Positions 40,501-52,842 of a stretch of DNA of 64,000 nucleotides are shown piece after piece. Position numbers and translations under genes: made by a program. The notes under the pieces were generated by a model, which had not been told where the DNA came from, did no database searches, and worked only from the letters and a program-made list of their open reading frames with translations. Source of the DNA: Mortierella sp. BCC40632 (taxonomy: Eukaryota; Mortierellomycota; Mortierellomycetes; Mortierellales; Mortierellaceae); the NCBI GenBank assembly GCA_011634665.1, contig WAEK01000018.1, positions 597,501 through 661,500 on the forward strand, written 5' to 3'. Position 1 is the first letter of the stretch. Each line of letters begins with the position of its first letter.

Positions 40501-41582
40501 CATTTTGAAGCGCATCCAAAGCCTGTATCCTCCTCCCTTTAGAACTCTCTCTCTCCCGGTCTTTGAAAATGTTTCTAACTGATATCGGTCTTCTTAGAGG
40601 TGGAAAAGGCTCTTTCAACCATAATCGCAGGAGAATTAGTCAAGGCGCAATTAGAGCAGCATACGCTTTTTGTAACATCCCATCTGAAGAAGCATTTGCT
40701 GCGAAATGTCGACTATATGGCTTATGGTATGTCAGATGAGCTCGAGCTTCCTCCATTAGACATCTCCAGTTGTGAGGCATACTTTGCATACCATGATACC
40801 AAGACTAAAGAGACTCTGATCGGGGTCCTAAAGTCTGTGTTTGAGGTAAGGTGGCTGTGGATGTGTGTTACCTGAAAAGAAAACGACCATGGGGGGTTTT
40901 TTTTCCAAGTGCAAATACTAATCCAGCTGGGTGTCGCGTGGCCTTTTTTTAATATGTTTTAGGACAACAAGTTGATGGAGTATGACCAGATCATGGCCAT
41001 TTATTCAACGGATCGACCACTTCAAATCTCATTTCCTATCCCATTGCCCACATCTCAGATGCTGACAATTGTTGAGGTTGTTGTGAATGACGATCAAGAG
41101 TTGACAGTCGGCACACCTACGACGTTCAAGGTGGTGGCCAAACACTCTGCCTTTTGGGAGAACAGCAATGACAAGGACCAGCCGCATGACTTTTATTATG
41201 ATATCCTGGTCGACTATGAAAACTGGCTGCTTTGTGGACACAAGAAGCGACTCTTTACAGCCAAGGTAAAACTCGTTCATTTGGATCAACGAAAACGCGT
41301 GTTGATATTCTTTTTTTGACCCGACGAATCCTTTCTTCTTCTTCCTTGTATCATTAGCCTGGTGTCACTACGGAGCATTTGGTGTCGCTGGTACCACTCA
41401 AGACAGGACCTCTCCATGTGCCCAAGATCACAATCATCAGTGCGTCCAGTAACTTGTTCAATCAGACGGCCTATGTCAACGAGGCCGAGCAAGTCCTGGT
41501 CAAGCCCCGGACACGAACGTCCACTTTTTTCATTGACCAACAACGTGGGGTTCACTTTTCTGGCAATATGATTGACCGCTGA
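36133..41582 (+). CDS. TRS130: TRAPPC10/Trs130, subunit of the TRAPPII complex
   Basis: This is a large subunit of TRAPPII, the exchange factor for Rab11-type GTPases (yeast Ypt31/32) at the late Golgi. Seventeen exons fit: 36133-36160, 36406-36626, 36774-36967, 37117-37406, 37577-37827, 37946-38107, 38214-38387, 38492-38583, 38679-39051, 39151-39270, 39393-39952, 40084-40204, 40277-40340, about 40403-40493, 40598-40845, 40963-41265 and 41358-41582. The product is about 1171 residues. The start, MEPRRVIVTY with QLPLRNLVWKP soon after, matches TRAPPC10 proteins, as do SYRTTVRQQIKDW, YGKFGGMQEGDDEANLLDL and AHEFAPMFSVKVVSV. The C-terminal half is beta-rich, as in the family. One problem: exon 14 begins with nine A (40408-40416), which puts the clearly conserved frame (MLLYETLVTNP) one base out. 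Eight A would fix it. The gene is followed in tandem by RAB3GAP1. Confidence 0.93.
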
Positions 41583-42401
41583 GGTGTGGAGGAGGGTTCT
41601 TCTGTCCAACCTAAACACCCACGCACCCACCCACACCCACACCACACACCACAAAACACAAACGCATGCATCCCTCTCCTTCTTCCCCCCACACCCACTC
41701 ACACAAACCCATTTGACGGCAACGCCCCTGACTTTTTTTTTTTTCCCTGTCCTTCTGTCCTACCTCCCCCACCCCCTGTCAACGAAGTCCTGCTGGCTTT
41801 CACCATTGCGTGCTTTTGTACGAGAAATAGGCCCTGGTGATAAAGAAATAAGAGTCTATGTAACAGATTACTGTAAAAGTTATTGGGAAGGGTGTTGTTG
41901 CATGGGAATGGCGAAGTGAAATAGGTTGAGCGGAAGGGAGGATGAACGTGGAGCGATGTGATCCAAAAAAAAAAAAAAGTCATGATGCAGAGAGACAGAG
42001 AGATAGAGAGAGACAGACAGAAAGAGAAACTCCAGAGGAGAGGGTGTTGTGTGTGTGTGTGTGCAATAGTGTTATGATGCAGCACCTGAATGGCCTGAAT
42101 GCAACATAAAAAGCAGACAGTCCACATTCGAGACTCCTCTTTTCTCCTCTCTCCTCTCTCGCTCTCGCTCCACTCTCCACCCTCCCCACACCTCGTCTCT
42201 CCCTTGCGCTCTTTTTTCCCTTTCAGCCCAAGCTCATTTTTACAAGCACCTACCTCATCACACACGACCTCTCACAGCCTCGTCCCGCGACTCTGCATCC
42301 TCTTTTTTTCTTTCTTTACCTCTGCCCTGAGCTAGAGTGATTTCCACTGGGAGTGAACAGCTCCGCATACACCTTTTTTATTATTTTTGACAGTCTTCGA
42401 A
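41583..42401. other. spacer and promoter of RAB3GAP1 gene
   Basis: CA-rich and CT-rich DNA with a T run near 41733 and a GT repeat near 42045-42062. It should hold the TRAPPC10 terminator and RAB3GAP1 promoter. No gene is supported. Confidence 0.55.
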
Positions 42402-45400
42402 ATGAGTGAGCAGGACGAACAGGACGACTTGGAGAGCTTCGAGTTTATCGACTACACCACTTCAGGGCCTTGGGAGCGCTTCATCATCCAGATTGAAGAT
42501 GCTCTCAAGAACTGGGGACTCGTTAGCAATAGCTATGGTATTTTCAGTACCGACCTCATGCCCACAACATCCGAGGACGTGACTGATTTGGACCATGCCA
42601 TCGCACAGGCCATTGACGACGATGCTGGGTTCATGTCTTCGAGACAGGGTCTGTCGCTTTCTGGCTTGACTGCTGCAGCGACCGAGAATAAGAGTCTACC
42701 CCAGAAGGGGACCAAGGCACCGGCCTCAACAGTGGGATCCACAACAGCAACAGAGACGGCGACTGCGCCCTCGGCCCCTAAACAGGAGGAAGTATACCAG
42801 TACACCACCACCGTGACCCTGGACACGGTCTCGTACACCCTTTCCTACCTCTACCACCCAGCCAAGGCTCGAATCGCATCCGGGGTTGAGCGTGTAGACC
42901 TTGACTTTTTACCAACCGTCCTCGAAGGGACCGAACATCATATCTTGCATCGATGGACAGCCTTGACCCATATCCTTGTCCTCTCCCCTCATTCACCCTC
43001 GACGACCTCTGCGACCACCTATTCAATGCCTGGTGCGACCCCAGCCTCGTCAACAACAACAACAACAACATCTGCGGCAGCTGCGTCGGCCACGTCGATA
43101 CCAACAGTCACGGTGGCAACACCGTCCATCATTGACTTGGGTACAGCAAAGCTCTTGCTCTCTTCGTTTGCGATTGCGTTTCAGAACACGGGTTGTAATA
43201 TCCCTGTCTTTGTACCGACGGGTCATGCTCAGACCATGACCTACACAGGACTTTCGATCCAACCTCAACTCTTGACGACAGCCCAACGAGGTGTGGATTC
43301 GTTGGGATGGGATGAGGCGGCAGAAGATCAGGCGATCGAGGTTCGATTCAACACGGTCCTAGTTCCGTATCCGCCTGCACAGTACACAAATCTCTCTGGG
43401 ATCCTGGACCTGTTTATCGAGCGGATGGGGATGGAGGATGAGTTTATGAATTCTGAAGAGGCTGCCATACCGACCCTACCCGGCACTCAACCGCCATGGC
43501 ACTCAACGACACAACCAGGATCGTATGAAACAACCACGACCACTGGTTATGGTGGTATGGGAGTGAGTGGCAATAGTAGTCATGGTAGTGGAAGCGGGTA
43601 CAGTCAACAGTTTAAAGAGCAGATCTATGTCTCTGGATTGTTTAGTTATCGACTCGACAATTGGTATGATGGAGATTGGCGGGATTGGGAGGTACGGGAC
43701 AAGGAGACGTCAGAATTGATGAGACGAGCCAACTACTCGACTCTTGGTGATGAACGTCGACTTCCTTCAGGGCCTGTCCATGATCCTCTCAAGTCACTTG
43801 GATTGATTGCACGCTTTGGTATGCAGACATTTGAGGATTGTTGTTGTTGCTGTTGCTGTATTAGAGTCCTTTGACGAAAAAAAAGTGAGTTGGAAAGAAC
43901 AAAAGAAAAAAACCCCTGACGCCCCGCTGTGTTTTTAGCATCGGCTCCAAGCACGGTCTATCTGGATAGCAAGAATCTCATGGACATGGATGCAAGCCAA
44001 GCCAATATTTGGATGATCAAGTCGTCGTTCTCAAACGACGAATATGGACTGCTGACCGGAGTGTTGGAGGACGTCGTCTCGTCATGGAGCTCAGAAGTCG
44101 GAACCTTGGATGGAGGCAGTACCAACCGAGATGCTGGGTCTGAGAAATCGGACCAAGGTGGCTACACATCACTCCTACGAAAGGGTGCACGACTGATTCA
44201 AGGATCCATTGCGATGGTTGACTTGACGGATGTTGATCAAATTGTTGAGGCTCTATTCAAGGAGAGGCAAGACGATGAAGATTTGACAACAACTGGAGCC
44301 AACCAACCCTCGATCACCAAAGAAGAACTCCGAGCAGACCTTTCACAATCCAGGCATTGGGATCGATCCAAGGAACGGTATTCTCATCGAATCATTTCGG
44401 CCGCCGAATTGGCGCTTCATTTCCGACATTTGACCACAGTGCCATACAATTCGTTTTTGTGGAAAATGCTTCTTCATGTCCTTGGGGTGATTGCTCCGGA
44501 CTCTCCTGTTGCTTACCCGACTACTTTTATGGGTTTCCTCAAGGCGGTGTGGAAGGAAGTCTTGGTTCAGATTGAAGATCATTGGAACAAGAAGAAGCTA
44601 ATTCCTTGGGTCCATGTCTTTTCTGACAGGGACATGAACTGTCCTTCTGAGAAAAAGCCGGACGGAGCCGATCAGGACGAAGAACAGGCAAATGCCGATC
44701 AGGACGATTTGAATCGAGAAATTTCAATCGATTTGAGGTTCAATCTACTTCATCAAAAGCTTTCAATGATCAATTGCTGTATTGTGTGTGAAGCAAAAGA
44801 AAGTCGGAGAAAGGGTAAGGTCCAAGAGAAGCAAGAAGAAAAGGCGTCAACGACTACTCTTGTCAAGGCGGAGGAAGAATCAGAGGTCATCTTTGAAGCA
44901 GAATCATTGGCCAGATCTTCTACCGAGTCAACGTCTTCACCATCTTCTTCTTCTTCGGAGCAGGTGACTGCTGACGCGAGCGCGGATCCCGAATCGCAAG
45001 TAAAGGATATCGTCCAAGAAGATGAAGAGGAGATATCACAGGACATGACAAAGCTATCCTCCGAAAAGGTCCAGAGTGAAATAGAGCCCACATCCGCCGT
45101 CGAGGACAAGGACTCTGTTAAGACCGAAGCAACGACTTCTTTGCCAGGTTTACCAGAGGTCAATTGTCCAGCTGAAGAAGGACTGTTATTGCTCGAGACT
45201 GGTGCTCGTCTCAAAATTCCCGAGGTCCAGGCAAGTGACTGGTTGTGTTCTACTGGAGAATCATTTGACTGAGTGCACCTCACTCCCTTCCTCTGCTTGT
45301 TGTCACAACTATTGTATTAACCTCGTAAAATTTCAAATACAATAGAGTCATGGATATATGACAGAGGATATGATTCAAGAGCAAGAGGAACTTCTTCAGT

Positions 45401-46846
45401 CTTTGGGACCCTCTCGCGATGCAGCCAAGACAAGAGCCGAACTCCAGTCCAGGCAATTGCTTTCAGGTATAGATGGGGAGATGTTAGTGTGTATTGTAGA
45501 AGGAATGTCCTTTTGCTTGAGCATGCTCCTGATTTCCATCTCTTTATTCTTTATTCTTTTTCTATGGTGCTGCTGTAGATATGGAAGCCTTCAAGGCGGC
45601 GAATCCAGGAGCTATTCTTTCAGACTTTATCCGTTGGCACTCTCCAAAGGATTTTGATGAATCAAAGCGTCAGCTGAGTGTCCGGATGACCGAGTCTGGA
45701 AATATTTGGCAAGAACTGTGGGAGGTAAAGCTCTTTGCTCCATGGAGACTAGACAAAAGCCTTTTTCTTATTATTTTTTTTCTTTTTCTTTTGCCCCTGG
45801 CTAACTCCCCTCCTTCCTCCTTGTGGTGGTTATCATAGATTGCCCGATCTCTCCCTGCAAGCCAGCAGGATCCACTGTTTGATCATTGCATGGAGGCAAA
45901 GCGTGCATTGACCTACCTAAAGAACATGTCCTGTGGACAAATAGCCACACAGTATGTTCTCGTCTTTGAGTCTTGGAAACAAGGTTTGAAGAATGAGAAT
46001 GAATGCTAACAAACTCGACTATACTTTATTATATATATCATTCTGTTCCTTCTCATAGGCTACTCCCAACTGTATTCTTGATTGCCTACGACGCTCTTGT
46101 TTCCAATCCAATCTCCTCCGCCAGTGAACATATTGCTCGACAACTTCAAGAACTTGCACAAGAATTAACAGGCTTCCCTTGGGATGAACTTACGATCATG
46201 GAAAGAGATGTGAATCTGAGGCCGATCCTGAGCAAACTACAACTCATCGAGAATGAAATTGGAAGAGTGATGTCTCTTTTGAGAAAGGTACTTGGGATCA
46301 GGGAATCATGAGTGACAATGAGAGAGCTGAAGAAATAATCTGTGATTTTTGCTGACGACAATCTTTCTTTCTTTCTTTTTTTTTTTTTTTTTTTTTTTTT
46401 TTCACTTCTAGTTCCCGAACCAGTTCAACCTTGTTCAAAGGATAATGAAGGATTCAGAGTCTGTTGTCGAAGATGGATCAGAGAGAGAATGTGTCTATAA
46501 CGTCTTTTCTTCAAAAGGTAACATCATACTGTCTCCTTATCGAACCAAAAGGATTCTCTCAAAAAGAATGTAGAGGGAGAAGGCTTCTCTTGTCATTAAC
46601 ACTATGAGTATCTCCACTCGTCTCTTCGGCTTGAAATTAGGTACAGCCCAATCCCCGTTTCCAAGACCGATTTCCCGAGAGTTTGTGGTCGAGACATTTG
46701 ATCCGTCTTCGGGGAGATCATTTGTTTCTTCAGCAGACACGACGGGATGGCATGCTCGACCTCTTCAACGGAGGCTTTACGCCTGTTTCAGGGATTCAGA
46801 AGTTAGGATTGTTGAAGCGATTGCGAAGGATGGCATGTTCCTCTAG
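42402..46846 (+). CDS. RAB3GAP1: Rab3 GTPase-activating protein catalytic subunit (RAB3GAP1)
   Basis: Eight exons, 42402-43818, 43939-45230, 45346-45466, 45579-45724, 45839-45951, 46059-46287, 46412-46517 and 46641-46846, join in frame to 1209 residues (human protein about 981). With its partner RAB3GAP2 the family member stimulates Rab3 GTP hydrolysis and activates Rab18 on ER and lipid droplets. The N-terminus FEFIDYTTSGPWERF matches human FEITDFTTASEWERF; T19 and E25 line up with human T18 and E24, the sites of Warburg Micro mutations. Other matches: LLHQKLSMINCCI, MTEDMIQEQEELL, NPGAILSDFIRWHSPKDF and the C-terminal REFVVETF with LQRRLYACF. Extra length comes from Ser/Thr/Ala-rich and acidic inserts. 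Intron 2 has a GC donor (CAG/GCAAGT) and all others are GT. The start is the ATG directly before SEQDEQDDLESFEF. Confidence 0.93.
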
Positions 46847-47596
46847 AGCACACACACGCACACACACACACGCACATGCTGCACACGAACACATTTCTTC
46901 CAAAGTAAAAGAAAAAAAGAATAAAAATAAAAACAGAAAAATGAAGTATTGGTGCCCACTGCTATGGCCCACCAGTGTTTCTTTACAAAAAAAAAAAAAA
47001 AAGGGTACTGTTCATCCAAAGGCAAATGCTTTGGATGTTGATGAAAGGAGAGCAGAGATCATCTTTGCCTAAAATTGAGAAAGATTTTAAACCTGTATAT
47101 ACAGATTGTAGGATCCTCTTGTCAAGACGGGTTGTTGTCTTCGTTGTATCCTTTTTTTTTTCGAGCTTTATAGAGGATTAGTTTAAAGAAAGGAGCTGTG
47201 GTCCTTTTTCCTGAAGCTGTGGTTGATGTCCCTCTCTCCATCCATGGAATACAGCAAAAGACCTTCATGGCTACTGAGATACCGAGCAAAGACTAGAAAA
47301 AATGATTTATGGGGCTCTCTTTCTCCAAGTGAGGCTGTTTAGTTCCAGAGGGTGCACACAAAACTGGATTTTCACACTTTGTAAGCCGTCATCGTCGTAC
47401 CTGACTCTGACTCGAATTCTTTTTCCACGTCGCGCAGTTCAGTGCCTCTGATTCTGCTCCCTGCTGGGGTTGGTTTCACCCGCAGCACAGACCTTTTTTA
47501 TTAATACTCTGTGTGTAGATCTAGAGAGTCTTTCCTTCGATTGTGATCACTCTACCGTTATTAGATTGATCATTTCCGACTGATCAGCTCTTCATC
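46847..47596. other. spacer upstream of AAA ATPase gene
   Basis: This contains a CA repeat (46851-46878), A and T runs near 46987-47002 and 47151-47161, and otherwise ordinary sequence. It should hold the RAB3GAP1 terminator and the AAA gene promoter. Confidence 0.5.
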
Positions 47597-50500
47597 ATGT
47601 TGTCCCCATTCCGGTCAACAGCATCTGGCCCGCTCATTCGTGCGGTTGCCAAGGCTACACAACTCAGACCCTGTCTCTCCTCGACATTTCCGCTTCGGAC
47701 AGCTCGAACCCAGACCTTGCACATTTCTGCACCTCGCCATGCTCGGTCTGTACCATCCGACTCACTACCTACACCGCCATCCACACCTTCGAACAATGGC
47801 GACTCTTCAGGACCATCCAGAGAAGGATCCAACAATGCAGAATCCACCCAGAGTGGCCTTGGAGAAAAACCCACAGACCATGACGTCTCCAAGAAGAAGG
47901 ACCCACTCAACTCGGACGAGTCCACCCTCAATATCCCGATTCAAAAGCAGCCTTCACTCTCGTCCTCCAGGCGAAGGTCAAGACGTGTCCGGGCCCAGGA
48001 AAAGGCTGCTTTCTCAAAGGATACACCAGCCGCCTATATCCCAGGCATCCCGTACAGCTTTGCAAAGCGTGGGTTTCATCTTGTGGAATCCAACCCACAC
48101 GATCTGGACACCCTCCCATACCATGTTCACCCAGGGATCAAGAACGAGCTTTTGAGCACAATGGCTTCCTGTCTGTTGGCCCGGCGTTCACCTGAAATGG
48201 GTATTTTGAGATTACCTGCCCGACATAACAATATTGTGTTGAGCTGTCCCGCCGATGGATCTGCACGAATGTTGGAGATGTTGACCCTGGCAACTGCAAA
48301 GAGACTTGGTGCCGATGTCATTACCATTAACGTTCAGGACCTGATGGAGCTTACATGTGATATGTTTAATCAACACGGTAAGGAAGAGAGAAATGTGGAT
48401 TCACTTTGTATCTACAGTTTATTTATTTGTTGGTAAGGAAGACGCCTTTATTTATTTATTTATTTTTCAGTCAAGAGTCGAATGCGGCTGACAGAAAATC
48501 TATCTTTTTATCTTTTGATTCGAAAATGTGGGGAGAAACAGACAACCCATGGCCTGTGGACCACAAGTTACGAGGTGTCAATCCCTATCTGGCTTCGCCC
48601 ATTCCTCTCACAGGGTTTCCCATCGAATTGGGTCACTCCATGGACAATGATTCTAGCGACGATGAAGATGAAGATGACGATGACCTTAGCATGAACGGTC
48701 CCCGAAGCGGTACAGTCTTTGTGGACGCAAGACTCTTCCAGTCACGGACACGCCGTGGAAGTATGAGTGGACCCAATTCAACAGAGGCACTCAAGGAGAT
48801 GTTTGTAAAGTTCTGGACAACACTTCTCACCTCCATCCCACCCAGTCGGACTGCTGCAGACATCAAAAAGGCTAAAGTCTTGTACTTTAAGGACGTGGCG
48901 GATGTTCTCAATACCTCTCTTGGTGACACTCTCTTCACCACCCTGACCACCTCTATACTTACCTTGCGACATGCAGGCCATAATATCATGGCCGTGGCTG
49001 GCCACTCACCATCCCTGTTGACTGCACGAGATGAGGAAGCTGAGCGGGTTTCTGGAGACGAGCGTGATCGTGGGTTCTCGACCGAGTCCGGGACTGGGAC
49101 CTTGATTACGATCCTTCAAAAATCTCGATCCCCTACGACGCAAGGATCTCGTTCTTCCTCCAATTCACCGGATCAACAATCGATGGCAACACTGGGCTAT
49201 GACTTGTTTCCGGGTCCCTTGCCTTTGTTCCATCATATCTCTATCCCACCCTATCTTGCTCTACCCCAAGACGTTGTTGCGTCTGGAGAGCCTTTGACGG
49301 CGGAGCAAATGCTTCAACAAAAATTCGCCTCTGAGAATGCTCTTCTTCTGAAGCAAGACAAGGCGGATCGAATTCGAGAGATCAATCTTTGGAGCCTGGC
49401 TACAGTGTTGAATTATAGAGGAGAACTCTGGTTTGGACAGATGGATCCTTCGACCTGGAAGGATCTTCGAGGGGTTGATTCAGAGATCTGGGGGTTTAAC
49501 AAGATTTACAGACTTGCGTCAATTGCGATCGGATCCATGTCTTTGAATGAATCGAATTCTTCCGGAAAGGAGTTCCCTCAGCCAAAAGTTATACTGACAC
49601 GTGAACTTTTGCAACAGGCCCTCCAGACCGTGAACGAGAATACGACCCTTCGAAAGACGTTGGCGGGATATGATGTAGGGGGTAAAAAGAAACAACAAAA
49701 ACCCATTGTCCGACCTGAGGATTGTGATCGATATGAAAAGAGATTGCTAGGAAGCATTGTGGATCCAGGTAAGAAAGGGCCTTGTGAACCTTCCCTTTTT
49801 TTTTTTTTTTTTTTTTTTTTTGTCTTTACTTGCTAATACGTTTCAACCCTTCTTCTCTCTACTGTTTCCATCCTTTTTCTCTCTATCTATCTTTCTTTCT
49901 CTCCTTTCTTCCCCCCCGATTCGTAGACAAGATCAAGACTACTTTCTCCAACACAATTACACCTGTCGAGACGATTCATGCTTTACAGACCATGATCACT
50001 CTACCTCTTGTCCGACCTCAACTCTTTTCATTCGGACTTCTCAAGGACGAATTTCTGTCTGGCCTATTGCTCTTTGGTCCACCAGGCACGGGCAAAACAT
50101 TGTTGGCCAAGGCAGTTGCAAAGGAATCCGGCTCCAGGATGCTGGAAATCAAGGCGTCGGATCTTTTTGACATGTACGTAGGAGAAGGCGAAAAGAACGT
50201 CTCTGCAGTCTTTAGTTTGGCCCGAAAGTTATCCCCCTGTGTCATCTTTTTGGATGAAGTCGATTCCATCTTTCGAGCACGCGGATCCGGGGGTGCAGGT
50301 GGATCTGGAGGAGCCCATACGAGTCAACGTGAGATTTTGAACCAGTTTATGGTTGAATGGGATGGTCTTCGGTCCAGTGGTCAGAATCAGGGGATTGTAG
50401 TCATGGCCTCGACCAATCGACCTTTTGATCTGGACGATGCCGTCCTAAGACGGTTGCCAAGGCGAATCATGGTCGATCTCCCTACGGAACAAGCAAGGGA

Positions 50501-51038
50501 AAGGATCCTTCGCGTATATCTGGACAGGGAAAAATTGGCTCAGGATGTAGATCTAAAAGAACTTGTGAAAAAGACTCAATTCTTTTCTGGAAGTGATTTG
50601 AAAAACCTTTGCGTCTCGGCAGCCCTCGCCGCTGTGCGGGAGGATATCGAGCTTGAAGTCCGAAACATGTCGACGAGTCCAGGAACGACTTTTGGACAGA
50701 CGCAATCGAGTCAGAAAGAGGCAGAGGCGGCGTTGGATCTGTCACCATTGTTGAACCGGTACAGGGCCAAGACCAAGTCGGAGGCTACAGAAAAGACAAT
50801 GGACTCGGCGCTGGAAGGGGAAGACGAGCCTAAGCGAGTGATTGGGAATCGCCATTTCGACAAGGCGTTTAAGCAGATCACGCCGTCTTGTTCAGAGAAT
50901 ATGGAGAGTTTGACAGAACTCCGAAAGTGGGATGGATTGTATGGCGATTCGGCCAAGGCACGTCGCAAGGCGGTCAAGGGTCTTGGTTTTGAGATGGACA
51001 CGACGACGACACCGCATTCACAGAGTAAAACATCATAG
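47597..51038 (+). CDS. mitochondrial AAA ATPase, Msp1/ATAD1-like, with degenerate first module
   Basis: Three exons, 47597-48377, 48476-49768 and 49927-51038, give 1061 residues. The first 50 residues are Arg/Ser/Thr-rich without acids (MLSPFRSTASGPLIRAVAKA at the start), a good mitochondrial presequence. The C-terminal AAA module has Walker A GPPGTGKT (742-749, K748), Walker B VIFLDEVDS (D801-E802), a conserved STNRPFDLDDAVLRRLPRR segment with arginine fingers, and FSGSDLKNLC. This most resembles Msp1/ATAD1, which extracts tail-anchored and misplaced proteins from membranes. About residues 205-260 look like a decayed AAA P-loop module (NNIVLSCPADGSARMLEML) lacking the Walker A Lys. An acidic linker follows. 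Large fungal relatives with this layout are usually labelled mitochondrial AAA ATPases, but the substrate is unknown. Exon 2 must use the acceptor TCAAG/AG at 48475, not the stronger-looking TTTTCAG five bases upstream, to keep the frame. Confidence 0.88.
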
Positions 51039-51661
51039 AACCAGGGGGGAAGAGGAGGAGTGTGTATGTGTGTGAACAGGCCTAGATAGACAAGACAGAG
51101 GGTAACGAGCAATGAGCAACTAGCATGAACAGAGAATTGCAACGTATGTATAGTATAAAAAAAGTAAAGGCTAAAGTATCAATTCCTTTGGACATGGGCA
51201 TTGTTATTGTTGCAGAGAAAGAAAGAAGGGGTAGGAGTAGGGTTGGGGGGGTGAGGGGGGTGGGGGTGGGGAGGCAGAAAAGGACGACCGTGTAGGTGGA
51301 GCGGACAACCATAATTACCGCAGGCCGTTTGAAAGCCCTACTCGGACAGCCCCTTTTTTTTCTCTCTTATTTGGTTCATGTCTGGTGGTCATTTGCCCAG
51401 TACTCTGTCGCATCGTAATGGCTGAACAGCAAACAACAGCGCAACCATCTGCTCTGGTCTGCACGCAAGTTCGCGTTTGATGAATATCGGTCGTCCCACA
51501 CCCCCTGTCAGTGGCGTGGAGAGGTCATCCGTCGCTTTGCTTGCTTCTGCTTCTGCTTCTGCTGCTGCTGCTTCTCTTTTCTCTTTCTCTTTCTCTTCTC
51601 TTTACTTTCTTTCTTCCTCACACGCACATACACACACTCTCTGTCTCTGTCTCTCTCTCTG

Positions 51662-51711
<50 letters not shown>

Positions 51712-51881
51712 CTCCTTCTACTTCTCTTTTTATCCTTTTACGCATTCCTCATTCCAATCCATTGCTGTCCGTCATTCGCCATTCGCCTATTCCTATTCTG
51801 CTCCATTGATACCGCCTTCTCTCGAACCCAAACTCGTTGCTTCCTCCCTCCTGTCGGTCTTCTCTTCTCCCCACCCCAGCT
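51039..51881. other. promoter and CT-rich leader of F-BAR/RhoGAP gene
   Basis: A G-rich strand segment (51221-51270), then a long CT array at about 51637-51708 and CT-rich DNA up to the start codon. This is the likely promoter and 5' leader. CCACCCCAG/C just before the ATG could also be the acceptor of a leader intron. Confidence 0.5.
51637..51709. repeat. (CT)n microsatellite in 5' leader region
   Basis: A CT dinucleotide array with a few GT interruptions, about 170-245 bases upstream of the F-BAR/RhoGAP start codon. Confidence 0.9.
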
Positions 51882-52807
51882 ATGCTCTCTGGCAAGACCT
51901 CAGCTGCAGAGAGGGCAGAGCGCCGTGCTGCAAAGGCCCAGTCTCTGTATGTCGCCACGCCATCCTCTTCCTCCTCCTTCTTCAACACCAACGGTACTGG
52001 CAACGGAGTCAACGCCTTTTCCACGACCCGTTCCTCTTTCCTACCCCACCATCTCTCACAGCCGCCAGCTCATCCACCCTATCCTCTATCCGTGCAGCAG
52101 CAGCATCATCATTATCAGCAGCAGCAGCAGCCACTGCAATCTTCAGGACCACCACCTCCGGCTTTTCCGACCTACTTTGGTCAAGGTTCTGCGCCAGGTT
52201 CCGTCTCTTCTAACTTCCACCCGGCGTCGACGATTTCCTTGTCGACATCGACGCCGACGACCAAGTCGCCACGAAAGTCGAGACCATTTTCGATGCTCTT
52301 TGTCCATCCACAAGAAGAACAAAGGCTTCAACAACAACAACAACAACAGCAGCAACAGCAACAACAGCAACAACAGTTCAACGGAGCTATTGAACAACGA
52401 CACCAGCATAGTCAACAGAGCCAACATACCATGTCGACGCTTCACGATTCGGACGATGAAGGAGGGTTGTTGAATGATGGACAGAGTTTGCATTCGACCT
52501 TGATGGAGTATGGCGAGAGTGATATCCGAGAGGCCGATGTCGACACCCGCATACTGATCTCGCAGCTCACGGATCTTGATGTAAATGAAATGAGTAGAGA
52601 CGCGTTTTTTTTTTTTTTTTTTTTTTTTTTGAGAGTTACTCTAGGACAGACGACGAAGACCTTGAGATAGAGCGCATAGAGAGACAGTCTCTTTATTTCA
52701 CTGACCGCTCCTCTAACTTTTTACTTTTTTTTTTTAAACCAATAGTCCGGGCTGCCTATTCTTTTGGAACGAGTCAAACAAAACTTGCACTCGTGCAAGG
52801 TAAAAAC

Positions 52808-52842
<35 letters not shown>

